Shown here one piece after another: positions 23,146 through 30,277 of a stretch of 64,000 bases of DNA. The stretch covers positions 127,094 through 191,093 of the forward strand of contig JAEWYW010000062.1 in NCBI GenBank assembly GCA_023458535.1, read 5' to 3'. This stretch comes from Bacteroidota bacterium (GTDB lineage: Bacteria; Bacteroidota; Bacteroidia; Flavobacteriales; Weeksellaceae). The first letter of the stretch is position 1; the number at the start of each line of letters is the position of its first letter. The position numbers were made by a program, and so were the translations under genes. Under the pieces are notes generated by a model. It saw only the letters and a list, made by a program, of their open reading frames with translations, did not search any database and was not told where the DNA came from.

Positions 23146-23312
23146 CCTACAATAATTCTAACACATTAAAGGTAAACTCAACGCTAAACAATTACCGAAC
23201 AAAAGTCTGTTGAATGGCGCGCCGGATTTCCCGGATTACAAACAATAGAAATCAGTTCAAATCGTGTTGATTAGGAGTTTACTCTCAATCTTTGAATTGT
23301 TGTAGGTTTTTT
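23146..23312 (+). ncRNA. ssrS: 6S-like RNA (6S-Flavo type)
   Basis: This stretch between zapA and rny folds into a long rod. CCTACAATAATTC (23146-23158) pairs with GAATTGTTGTAGG (23294-23306), 12 of 13 by Watson-Crick. GGTAAACTC near 23171 pairs with GAGTTTACT near 23275. The centre is an open region of mixed sequence, and a T-run follows the closing arm as a terminator. A rod with a central bubble next to zapA is the hallmark of 6S RNA, which binds and holds housekeeping RNA polymerase. No ORF of note is present on either strand. The exact 5' end is uncertain. Confidence 0.75.
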
Positions 23313-23349
23313 ATTTTTATATGAATACATTATAAACTCTATATATATT

Positions 23350-24915
23350 ATGATTACAACCATTGTAGGTATTGTAGCACTTATTATTGGAGCCGTTTTA
23401 GGAATGGTATTTTCCAAAAGCTCTCTCAATTCTAAGGCAAAATTCATCATTGATGATGCTAAAAAGAATGCCGAAAACCTTATAGAAAAAGCAAATGTTC
23501 AGGCAGAATCTATTAAAAAAGAAAAAAATCTTCAGGCAAAAGAAAAATTTTTAGAACTGAAATCGCAACATGACGCAGACATCCAAGTTCGTGAAAAAAA
23601 GATGCAGGAAGTGGAAAAAAGAACTAAGGATAAAGAACAGAAACTTAATGATGAACTGAGTAAAACCGGTAAATTAGAAAAAGATCTTGACAGACAAATT
23701 GCTGACTACGCCAAGAAAACTGAACTCTTAGATAGAAAACAAGAAGAATTAGATGTCATCACAGCTAAAAAAGTAGAAATTCTGGAGAAAATTTCCAACT
23801 ACACAGCAGAAGAAGCAAAAGCTGAATTGGTGGAAACACTAAAATCTGAAGCGAAGACAAGAGCTCAGGCACATGTACAGGGCATTATGGAGGAAGCGCA
23901 ATTGAATGCTAAAAACGAAGCTAGAAAAATCGTTATTCAAACCATTCAAAGAATAGGAACAGAGCAGGCTATTGAGAACTCGGTATCGGTATTTAATATT
24001 GAATCCGATGAAGTTAAAGGTAGAATTATTGGTCGTGAAGGTCGAAATATTCGTGCATTAGAAGCAGCAACAGGAGTTGAAATTATTGTAGATGATACCC
24101 CAGAAGCTATCTTATTGTCGTGCTTCGATCCTGTGCGTAGAGAAGTTGCAAGACTATCCTTACACAGATTGGTTACAGATGGTAGAATTCACCCTGCAAG
24201 AATTGAGGAGGTAGTTGAAAAAACAAGAAAACAGATTGAAGAGGAGATTATTGAAGTTGGAAAAAGAACAATTATCGACCTTGGAATTCACGGTTTACAT
24301 CCTGAATTGGTGAAGATTGTTGGAAGAATGAAATACCGTTCTTCTTATGGTCAGAATCTCTTACAACACTCCAGAGAAGTAGCCAATATTGCTGCCACTA
24401 TGGCTGCTGAACTAGGCCTAAATGTAAAGTTAGCCAAAAGAGCTGGTTTATTACACGATATTGGTAAGGTTCCAGAACAAGAGTCTGAACTTCCACACGC
24501 TCTTTTAGGAATGCAGTGGGCGGAAAAATTTGGGGAAAATGCAGAGGTAATTAATGCCATTGGGGCGCACCATGACGAAATTGAAATGACATCTCTCTTG
24601 TCTCCAATCATTCAGGTAGCTGATGCTATTTCTGGTGCTAGACCAGGAGCCAGAAGACAGGTTTTAGAATCGTATATTCAAAGATTGAAAGATTTAGAAT
24701 CTGCAGCATTAAGTTTCGAAGGTGTTTCCAGCGCTTATGCTATTCAAGCAGGTAGAGAACTGCGTGTAATGGTTGAAAGTGGCAAAGTTAATGATGAAGT
24801 TGCTGCACAACTTTCGTATGATATTTCTGAAAAGATTCAAAACGAGCTGACCTATCCAGGACAGGTAAAAGTGACGGTAATTAGAGAAATTAGATCTGTA
24901 AATATTGCCCGCTAA
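23350..24915 (+). CDS. rny: Ribonuclease Y
   Basis: 521 residues in the usual order: one N-terminal membrane helix (TTIVGIVALIIGAVLGMVF), a long coiled coil (residues about 30-190, rich in Lys and Glu), a KH domain (DEVKGRIIGREGRNIRALEA) and an HD domain with RAGLLHDIGKV and GAHHDEIEM metal motifs, ending VKVTVIREIRSVNIA. RNase Y is a membrane-bound endonuclease that starts mRNA decay in many bacteria lacking RNase E. It follows the 6S-like RNA and ends in its own terminator. Identification is certain. Confidence 0.97.
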   Translation: MITTIVGIVALIIGAVLGMVFSKSSLNSKAKFIIDDAKKNAENLIEKANVQAESIKKEKNLQAKEKFLELKSQHDADIQVREKKMQEVEKRTKDKEQKLNDELSKTGKLEKDLDRQIADYAKKTELLDRKQEELDVITAKKVEILEKISNYTAEEAKAELVETLKSEAKTRAQAHVQGIMEEAQLNAKNEARKIVIQTIQRIGTEQAIENSVSVFNIESDEVKGRIIGREGRNIRALEAATGVEIIVDDTPEAILLSCFDPVRREVARLSLHRLVTDGRIHPARIEEVVEKTRKQIEEEIIEVGKRTIIDLGIHGLHPELVKIVGRMKYRSSYGQNLLQHSREVANIAATMAAELGLNVKLAKRAGLLHDIGKVPEQESELPHALLGMQWAEKFGENAEVINAIGAHHDEIEMTSLLSPIIQVADAISGARPGARRQVLESYIQRLKDLESAALSFEGVSSAYAIQAGRELRVMVESGKVNDEVAAQLSYDISEKIQNELTYPGQVKVTVIREIRSVNIAR

Positions 24916-24933
24916 TCAAACTTAAAACATATT

Positions 24934-24964
24934 AAAAATCCTTTTCTCAGAAAGGGATTTTTAT
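24934..24964 (+). terminator. Terminator of rny
   Basis: AAAAATCC / GGATTTTT stem with a 13-nt AT-rich loop region, followed by T; 18 bp after the rny stop. Confidence 0.75.
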
Positions 24965-25102
24965 TTTATTTTAGGTTAATCTTTTTTAAAAAAAGTTATA
25001 AAGACATACTAAGTTTCAAATTTATTCGTTAATTTTATATGTATAACATATCATTGTAATGCTAAATTACATATTTTAACAATCAATATTTTTAATAAAA
25101 GG

Positions 25103-25131
25103 AGGTCTATCGTTTTGATGGACCTTTTTTA
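25103..25131 (+). terminator. Terminator without an obvious upstream gene
   Basis: AGGTCTATC / GATGGACCT stem (one G-T pair), GTTTT loop and a T-run on the plus strand. It lies 140 bp after the rny terminator and could end a small RNA starting near 25060 (TATCATTG is one base off the -7 consensus), or act in reverse for the thioesterase gene, whose stop is 42 bp away. Confidence 0.6.
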
Positions 25132-25172
25132 TAGGATTAAATCATTAAATATACTGATGCTCAAGGAAGCTG

Positions 25173-25640
25173 TTAAAGAAAAGGTTTCATTTCTTCTTCT
25201 ATATTTTTTCTTAGGTCCATCAGTCGAATGGCATACTGTTCATTTTGTTTTTCGCTGTCTGTTTTTGGAGTCCATTTGGGAACTTTTAAAGCCTTTCCAT
25301 TGTCATCAACTGCTACAAAAACGATAATACAATGCGTTTTCTTTTCAAAGATCTGACTTTTTAGATTTCTGGAATAGACGTTTATGGCAATATGCATACT
25401 TGTATTACCAGTATAGATAACCTGCGCTTCGACCTTTACCAAATCTCCAATTTTTATAGGATCATAAAACCTGATTCCTCCGACATAAACAGTTACCGAA
25501 TAACTACCACTCCAAGTGGTTGCACAGGCATACCCTGCCTGATCAATCCATTTCATAACACTGCCTCCGTGCACATTTCCTCCATAATTAACATCAGAAG
25601 GCTCAGAAATAAACTGAAATACCAATGGCATATTTTCCAT
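25173..25640 (-). CDS. Acyl-CoA thioesterase (hotdog fold, YciA-like)
   Basis: 155 residues. The hotdog signature NYGGNVHGGSVMKWIDQAGYA carries the catalytic region, followed by VYVGGIRFYDPIKIGDLVKV and VEAQVIYTGNTSMHIAI strands. The C-terminal tail is charged and helical (YAIRLMDLRKNIEEEMKPFL). It should hydrolyse medium- or long-chain acyl-CoA to free acid and CoA in the cytoplasm. The ATG at 25640 gives MENMPLVFQF; a second Met three codons later is an alternative. It is convergent with the rny side and divergent from the ArsC-like gene. Fold and activity class are firm; chain length unknown. Confidence 0.88.
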   Translation of the reverse strand: MENMPLVFQFISEPSDVNYGGNVHGGSVMKWIDQAGYACATTWSGSYSVTVYVGGIRFYDPIKIGDLVKVEAQVIYTGNTSMHIAINVYSRNLKSQIFEKKTHCIIVFVAVDDNGKALKVPKWTPKTDSEKQNEQYAIRLMDLRKNIEEEMKPFL

Positions 25641-25681
25641 AACCTAATTATTTTTGATTGATTTTAAAGGTATGGAGAAAT

Positions 25682-25711
25682 TTTGAAATACTGTTTTAAA
25701 TCTTAATTTTG
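25682..25711 (+). promoter_or_regulatory. Promoter of the ArsC-like gene (near-leaderless)
   Basis: TTTG at 25682-25685, an 18-bp spacer and TAATTTTG at 25704-25711. Only 5 nt separate the box from the ATG at 25717, so the transcript is probably leaderless. Confidence 0.65.
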
Positions 25712-25716
25712 TAACC

Positions 25717-26067
25717 ATGAAAAAAGTATTTTATTTAAAAACTTGCAGTACCTGTTCAAGAATAATGTCCGAATTTGATCTCAAAGGATGGGAATTAAGG
25801 GAGATTAAATCAAAACCTTTATCAGAAGATGAATTGGATGAAATGTATGCAAAAACTGGCTCATATGAAGCACTCTTCAGTAAAAAATCAACACAAATAA
25901 AAGTTAGAGGCTTGGATACTAAAAAATTATCAGAGGATGACTATAAGGCTTTATTGTTGGACCATTATACTTTCTTGAAAAGACCTGTATTTGTTACTGC
26001 TGAAAAAATATTTGTAGGTAACGATAAAAATAATTTGGAGCAACTTCGTTTTTTCTTTAATAATTGA
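25717..26067 (+). CDS. ArsC/Spx-family reductase-like protein
   Basis: 116 residues, the family's normal length. The thioredoxin-like start YLKTCSTCSRIMSEF carries a CxxC pair, followed by ELREIKSKPLSEDELDEMY and the family segment DHYTFLKRPVFVTAEKIFVG, where the Arg-Pro is conserved. Members reduce arsenate or act as Spx-like regulators or thiol reductases; no ars operon is nearby, so a true arsenate role is doubtful. The promoter box sits directly on the start codon. It is a lone gene between the thioesterase and a small secreted protein. Confidence 0.8.
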   Translation: MKKVFYLKTCSTCSRIMSEFDLKGWELREIKSKPLSEDELDEMYAKTGSYEALFSKKSTQIKVRGLDTKKLSEDDYKALLLDHYTFLKRPVFVTAEKIFVGNDKNNLEQLRFFFNN

Positions 26068-26223
26068 TTTCAAGAAAAAAAATTATAAAGTCCATTGTAT
26101 ATTGCAGTTATTTTTAATAGTAATACTTTAATTTTAGTATTTAACTATAAAAATTTCATTAAAAAAAATTTGCAATAAAAAATTCATTATCTTTATGACA
26201 TATAATTTTATACAATAAACGTT

Positions 26224-26658
26224 ATGAAAAAACTTATATTTTCGTTTGCAATATTCGCATCTGCCTTTATGTATTCGCAGAAAAATACCAATGTTAGATT
26301 TGCTATTATCGATGATATAATTGGTACTGAATCCTTAATTGCTGAGGCAAAAAACAACGTTAAAAGCACTAAAAAATTTAATAAGGGTGCTGCGTTACCT
26401 GCTTCCATGCAGAAATATTCCTTTCTCGCAGATAATGGCCTTACACAAGTTGCTTTAAAGCCTGAATTAGGTACGCCGTTTGATCTTTATCCAATAAAAA
26501 GTATCAATGAACAGAATAATTTGCCAATAGATAACCCGGTGATTTTAGAGGGTTATGAAATTCCTAGTGGTATGACTATTTACTCAAACATTATAGAAAC
26601 TTTTGAGATTAAAGATTACAACGGGAAAAAGACAGTTTTTATTACCATTAGAAAGTAA
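26224..26658 (+). CDS. Small secreted protein of unknown function
   Basis: 144 residues. The signal peptide is MKKLIFSFAIFASAFMYSQ, the usual flavobacterial form. The mature part has FAIIDDIIGTESLIAEAKNN, a patch rich in Lys and Ala, and a beta-like C-terminal half (NPVILEGYEIPSGMTIYSNI and ETFEIKDYNGKKTVFITIRK). It lacks a T9SS domain and a lipobox, so it should stay in the periplasm or be released. I do not recognise a family. It has its own long AT-rich leader region and a shared terminator with the convergent XRE gene. Confidence 0.65.
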   Translation: MKKLIFSFAIFASAFMYSQKNTNVRFAIIDDIIGTESLIAEAKNNVKSTKKFNKGAALPASMQKYSFLADNGLTQVALKPELGTPFDLYPIKSINEQNNLPIDNPVILEGYEIPSGMTIYSNIIETFEIKDYNGKKTVFITIRK

Positions 26659-26677
26659 GACGTAAAATCAACAAACG

Positions 26678-26706
26678 AAAAACTCATCAATCATGATGAG
26701 TTTTTT
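26678..26706. terminator. Bidirectional terminator
   Basis: AACTCATCA / TGATGAGTT stem with a 4-nt loop and A/T runs on both sides, between the secreted protein and the XRE regulator. Confidence 0.85.
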
Positions 26707-26710
26707 GTTT

Positions 26711-27232
26711 TTATGGATGAAAACTTTCAAATTTTCCACTTTCGTAGAGAATAACAATACTTTTTATTTTATCTTTTTGAATACCAGATACTTCTGAATT
26801 GGAATTTTCTACTTTCATCTCTAATCGCTGAGGATCGATTATTCGATCATTTTCTTGCTTCTGTTCAGCTATATCTAATTCTGGGCGTTTTTGAGTATCA
26901 TCTTTCTTGAGTGCTGTAGTAGCAATACTTTCATCTTCTATCAAACTGAATAAATCGGGTAGGGAAGCGGTTTTTGGATTGTCGTGTTCATTTATTTTTT
27001 CATCTTCTTTTTTTTCTTGTTCTAGCATTTCACCTTCACCATTAATCAACCAATCCCAAGAAATTTGTGGAAATCTGTTCTTAATCTTTGTAATAAATTC
27101 AAGTGACGGTTTGTTTCTTCCTGAGGTGATATGTGATATGGATGATTTTTGAACATCTATTTCGTCCGCAAACTCAGATGAAGAAAATTGAGAATATTTG
27201 ATAATTTCTGAAATTCTATCGTTCAAATTCAT
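26711..27232 (-). CDS. XRE-family helix-turn-helix regulator
   Basis: 173 residues. The N-terminal HTH domain (residues about 1-65) contains FADEIDVQKSSISHITSGRNKPS and FLKI-like helix spacing, then WDWLINGEGEML, typical of flavobacterial XRE regulators. The remaining 105 residues are acidic, low in hydrophobics and probably disordered (EKKEDEKINEHDNP ... KQENDRIIDPQRLEM); no S24 peptidase domain is present, so it is not a classic CI/LexA repressor. Copies of TTACAAATGTAA-like sites lie at its promoter, one overlapping the -7 box (TACATTTG at 27265-27258). Autoregulation is therefore likely, and control of the M14 gene is possible. Both are inference. Confidence 0.8.
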   Translation of the reverse strand: MNLNDRISEIIKYSQFSSSEFADEIDVQKSSISHITSGRNKPSLEFITKIKNRFPQISWDWLINGEGEMLEQEKKEDEKINEHDNPKTASLPDLFSLIEDESIATTALKKDDTQKRPELDIAEQKQENDRIIDPQRLEMKVENSNSEVSGIQKDKIKSIVILYESGKFESFHP

Positions 27233-27248
27233 GATAAAAATGTAAAAT

Positions 27249-27300
27249 TTACAAATACAAATGTAAAAATATTATTTTGTTTAAAACGTAACAAATGTAA
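27249..27300 (-). promoter_or_regulatory. XRE promoter with two operator-like sites
   Basis: ACAAATGTAA at 27257-27266, preceded by TTACAAAT from 27249, and TAACAAATGTAA at 27289-27300 lie about three helical turns apart. The first covers the XRE -7 box, TACATTTG (minus, 27265-27258). Confidence 0.55.
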
Positions 27301-27887
27301 TAAAATATTCTTCTCTGTAAATTACAAAAGTAAATAGAAACGATAAAAATCTATTATACAGCATGTTAGATAATAATATATTTATACATAATTAAATTTC
27401 AATGCTGGCAGTTTATTTTTAAACTGTGTGTTCATCAATTTACATTTATAAAATAAATAATTCTAAACTATGCTTCACTTGGAATGTTCCGATTATTCTA
27501 CCGATTTAAAATGTCTAAATCGTTTATTAACAGATATTTATAAACTTTAATAATGTAAAATTACTATAAATCGTATCTAACTTCAATTAAGCACCATTTT
27601 TAAAATCTCATTGAACTCTCGGAAAACTTCCAAATTACACTATATTATTGTAAATTACAAATGTAATATATGGTATTTTACATTCCTTGTAAACAAATAA
27701 TCGTTTAAATAACTTATTGAAAATTAGTGATATTCACGATTATACTATATTAAAGTTACATTATAAATTAACTTGAATTAAAAATAATAAAATATTGATT
27801 ATTAAATATTTACAATTTTATTTTATAGTAAATTCAATTAACATTTTTATCAACAGACAAACTGACATTTCACATTGTTTATTGAAT
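27301..27887. other. AT-rich gene-free interval with operator-like sites
   Basis: No ORF, RNA gene or clear terminator is visible in this part of the 723-bp gap. It holds TGTAAATTACA (27316-27326) and the overlapping pair TTGTAAATTACAA / TTACAAATGTAA (27648-27666), the latter the best match to the sites at both ends of the gap. Composition is more AT-rich than the neighbouring genes. Confidence 0.5.
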
Positions 27888-27934
27888 TTACAAATGTATT
27901 TAATTATGTAAATTGATATTTTATCGTAAATTTG
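27888..27934 (+). promoter_or_regulatory. Promoter and operator-like site of the M14 carboxypeptidase gene
   Basis: TTACAAATGTAT at 27888-27899 lies just upstream of the expected -33 position, and TAAATTTG at 27927-27934 is the -7 box. The TTG start at 27932 falls inside that box. Confidence 0.5.
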
Positions 27935-27955
27935 AACTTTGTAAACTTAATAGGG

Positions 27956-29059
27956 ATGACTTTTGAACAAGCATATATTTCTAACCCTAATTTTTCTAAC
28001 CGCTACATATGCCCAGAAAAATTATTTTTTTATCTACAGACGAATCTCAGCGATTATATTGAGCAAATCGGAACATCAACTTTAGGAAAACCTATTTATA
28101 AATTATCTATCGGGAAAGGCAGTGTGAGAGTGGTAGCTTGGTCTCAAATGCATGGAAATGAATCAAATGCGACCCATGCGATGCTGGATTTGTTAGAAAC
28201 TTTGACTATGAATGGTCATTTAAAACAACAACTTTTTGAAAAAATTACATTAGATTTTATTTTTATGCTGAATCCTGACGGTTCTGAACAATGGACGAGG
28301 AGAAATTCTTTGGATATAGATCTGAACCGGGATTTTTTAAAAGGTGCGAGTAAGGAAATTCATATTTTAAAAAACATGGTGAAAAGTGGGGGTTATGACT
28401 TTGCTTTAAATCTACATGAACAACGCACTATTTTTACAACAGACGGTAAACACCCAGCAACACTCTCTTTTTTGTCGCCTTCGGAGGATTTTGAGCGAAC
28501 AATTACTGAGAACAGAAAAAAATGCATGTCCATCATCAGCAAAGTCAATAATAAGTTACAAACGATAATTCCAGATCATATTGGCAGATATACCGATGAG
28601 TTTTATCCAACTTCTACTGGTGATAATTTTATGATGCAGGGTCTACCTAACATATTATTTGAAGGTGGTCATTTTGAGAATGATTATCAGCGAAAAAATA
28701 CAAGGAGATTGTATACCATAGCGCTTTACTACACTCTGCTGGAAATTGGGAACTTAAAAGATTATAGTGATTGGGAGGAATATTTTAAAATCCCAGAAAA
28801 TAAGGAGACGCATTATGATATCATCTACAGAAATGTAAAATTAAATACCGATTACGATTGTGTCTTAGATGTCGCAGTTCAATTTAAAGAGGTTATCAAT
28901 GCTGGTGATGATGACATTAGTTTTGTACCTCATGTGGTGGAAGTAGGCGATGTGGGCAAGAAAAAAGGTTGGAAAGAAGTTGATTGTACTAATAAAAAGT
29001 TTATCTGCCAGCGTAAATATCCCAAACTTGATCATCCAGTAGATTTTGATTTTGAATAA
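27956..29059 (+). CDS. M14-family zinc carboxypeptidase
   Basis: 367 residues from ATG 27956. The zinc ligands are His66 and Glu69 in SQMHGNESNATHA and His154 in LNLHEQRT; the substrate-binding NPDGSEQWTRRN and DLNRDF follow the M14 pattern, and the catalytic Glu is in NILFEGGHFEND. There is no signal peptide, so the enzyme is cytoplasmic and may trim peptides or cell-wall fragments. The C-terminal 90 residues form a small extra domain (DYDCVLDVAVQFKEVI). The start at 27932 is rejected because it overlaps the -7 box. It is the only gene downstream of the operator-rich gap. Confidence 0.85.
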   Translation: MTFEQAYISNPNFSNRYICPEKLFFYLQTNLSDYIEQIGTSTLGKPIYKLSIGKGSVRVVAWSQMHGNESNATHAMLDLLETLTMNGHLKQQLFEKITLDFIFMLNPDGSEQWTRRNSLDIDLNRDFLKGASKEIHILKNMVKSGGYDFALNLHEQRTIFTTDGKHPATLSFLSPSEDFERTITENRKKCMSIISKVNNKLQTIIPDHIGRYTDEFYPTSTGDNFMMQGLPNILFEGGHFENDYQRKNTRRLYTIALYYTLLEIGNLKDYSDWEEYFKIPENKETHYDIIYRNVKLNTDYDCVLDVAVQFKEVINAGDDDISFVPHVVEVGDVGKKKGWKEVDCTNKKFICQRKYPKLDHPVDFDFE

Positions 29060-29062
29060 AAA

Positions 29063-29095
29063 AAAGAGGAAATTTTTTCCTCTTTAATTTTTTTA
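29063..29095. terminator. Bidirectional terminator
   Basis: AAAGAGGAAA / TTTCCTCTTT stem with a TTT loop between the convergent M14 and SMR genes. Confidence 0.8.
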
Positions 29096-29106
29096 TGCCT
29101 ATTATT

Positions 29107-29433
29107 TTAATGTGAAACTGCTTTAAGACCTATTACAGAGCCTACCAATGTTATGATAAAGAAGATTCTCCAAAAACTTACCGGATCCTTGAAGAAAAAG
29201 ATACCCATTAGAACCGTTCCTACAGCACCAATTCCTGTCCAGACTGCATAAGCGGTCCCAATGGGAAGTGTTTGTGTGGCTTTGATGAGAAGTATCATAC
29301 TGATGCTTAGTGAGACAACAAATCCACCAAACCACCAATACATTTCGTTGCCTGACGTTTCCTTTACTTTAGCTAAACAGGAGGCGAAAGCGACCTCAAA
29401 TAATCCTGCGATGATTAATATTACCCAGTTCAT
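29107..29433 (-). CDS. SMR-family exporter, SugE/Gdx (guanidinium) type
   Basis: 108 residues, four transmembrane helices, the standard SMR length. Helix 1 contains the essential membrane Glu in IAGLFEVAFASC; the helix 3 segment LPIGTAYAVWTGIGAVGTV is nearly the Gdx/SugE signature; the end is GSVIGLKAVSH. These proteins work as dual-topology dimers that swap protons for guanidinium or quaternary ammonium. A guanidine riboswitch was looked for upstream and not found. It lies 64 bp after a Crp/Fnr gene on the same strand, so both may share a transcript. The Gdx subtype is inferred from the helix 3 motif. Confidence 0.85.
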   Translation of the reverse strand: MNWVILIIAGLFEVAFASCLAKVKETSGNEMYWWFGGFVVSLSISMILLIKATQTLPIGTAYAVWTGIGAVGTVLMGIFFFKDPVSFWRIFFIITLVGSVIGLKAVSH

Positions 29434-29497
29434 ATATTTTAATTTTGCGCAAATTTCTCAAAAAATTTACGTTTATTATTTTACAAATGATAAAAAA

Positions 29498-30058
29498 TCA
29501 AACATCAGTTCGAATCCTGCTCAAGCTCACCTGAGTAATCCCCAGATACGAGGCAATATTTCCCAGGGACACTCTCTGTAGAAGTTCCGGACGGGTTTTA
29601 AGAAGATCTTTATAGCGCTCGGAAGCGGTTTTGAATTGTCGTGAAATAAAAATTTCTTCCGTTTTCATCAATTCTTTTTCAGCGTACTTCCTTCCCCAGT
29701 TAGCAATATGGATATCGGTCTCATACAATTTTTGCAAATCCGAACTTTTGAGTCTGTACAGATCACAATCTTCTAAAAGTTCAATGCTTTCATAGCTGGT
29801 TTTGTCGTCAACATAACTTCTCATTGAAAGGATGGTTTCGCCTTCACTTCCAAACCAAAACGTCACTTCACTGTCATTTACGATGGAATATGCCCTAACA
29901 ATTCCTTTTTTAACGAAGTACAAATAAGGCGTTCTTTTGCCAGCTTCCATCAACAAAAACCCTTTTGGTAAAGATATTTCTGTTATTAGAACTCTTATTT
30001 TCTCTTTGGATGATGTGGGAATTGTATAAATACGGTCAAGAATTGAATCGATATGCAT
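29498..30058 (-). CDS. Crp/Fnr-family transcriptional regulator
   Basis: 186 residues. Residues about 10-115 form a cyclic-nucleotide-binding-type beta roll (PKGFLLMEAGKRTPYLYFVKKG ... FGSEGETILSMRSYV). The C-terminal part ends in a short winged helix (LLQRVSLGNIASYLGITQVSLSRIR). It lacks the Cys set of oxygen-sensing FNR and the typical cAMP contacts cannot be confirmed, so the ligand is unknown. An upstream start at 30187 would add 43 residues (MSLMIVLLSLGCKD...) that overlap the pyrB leader promoter; MHIDSILDRIY at 30058 is the better start. It is divergent from pyrB and sits directly before the SMR exporter gene. Confidence 0.82.
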   Translation of the reverse strand: MHIDSILDRIYTIPTSSKEKIRVLITEISLPKGFLLMEAGKRTPYLYFVKKGIVRAYSIVNDSEVTFWFGSEGETILSMRSYVDDKTSYESIELLEDCDLYRLKSSDLQKLYETDIHIANWGRKYAEKELMKTEEIFISRQFKTASERYKDLLKTRPELLQRVSLGNIASYLGITQVSLSRIRTDV

Positions 30059-30122
30059 CGCTCTAAATTTTCGTAAAAATAAACATTGTATTTCTATGAT
30101 CAAGAATTCATGATGCAATGTG

Positions 30123-30152
30123 TTGTCAATTTCAAGAAATTTTATATCTTTG
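30123..30152 (+). promoter_or_regulatory. Promoter of the pyrB leader
   Basis: TTG at 30123-30125, a 19-bp spacer and TATCTTTG at 30145-30152, a near-perfect Bacteroidota promoter. It fires into the leader ORF and terminator ahead of pyrB. Confidence 0.65.
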
Positions 30153-30159
30153 CATCCTA

Positions 30160-30231
30160 ATGAGAGCAATACTATCATTAGCGACATTTGAAAACATAGG
30201 CGGCAACCCCGCTGGTAAAAATATTATTTAA
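30160..30231 (+). CDS. Putative pyrB leader peptide
   Basis: A 23-codon ORF (MRAILSLATF...PAGKNII) starts 7 nt after the -7 box. Its TAA overlaps the first bases of the terminator hairpin (30230-30251). Two hairpins lie inside it: CTAATGA / TCATTAG (30157-30163 with 30174-30180) and GCGG / CCGC in the GGCGGCAACCCCGC stretch (30200-30213). The layout promoter, short ORF, terminator, pyrB resembles the pyrBI attenuator of enteric bacteria, where a ribosome translating a leader prevents termination when UTP is low. Translation of this ORF is unproven, and the RNA structure alone could be the functional part. Confidence 0.4.
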   Translation: MRAILSLATFENIGGNPAGKNII

Positions 30232-30259
30232 CGAAGTCCTGTTGGCTTCGTTTTTTTTT
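30230..30259 (+). terminator. Terminator/attenuator ahead of pyrB
   Basis: AACGAAG ... CTTCGTT stem, extended by CC/GG with one bulged base, loop TGTT, followed by nine T (30251-30259). It lies 18 bp before the pyrB ATG. Confidence 0.75.
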
Positions 30260-30277
30260 GTGAAAAATTGAATAACA

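Noticed and set aside
26711..27955. Prophage or CI-type repressor region
   Set aside because: The XRE regulator has no S24 peptidase domain and there are no integrase, Cro-like or structural phage genes.
29107..29497. Guanidine riboswitch upstream of the SMR exporter
   Set aside because: The 64-bp gap to the Crp/Fnr gene holds no recognisable aptamer structure.
30155..30260. SAM-I-like riboswitch in front of pyrB, suggested by a GGCAACC-like stretch
   Set aside because: The GGCGGCAACCCCGC stretch lacks the surrounding SAM-I core (no kink-turn or GAGGGA element), and pyrimidine genes are not SAM-controlled. Attenuation or a new structure fits better.
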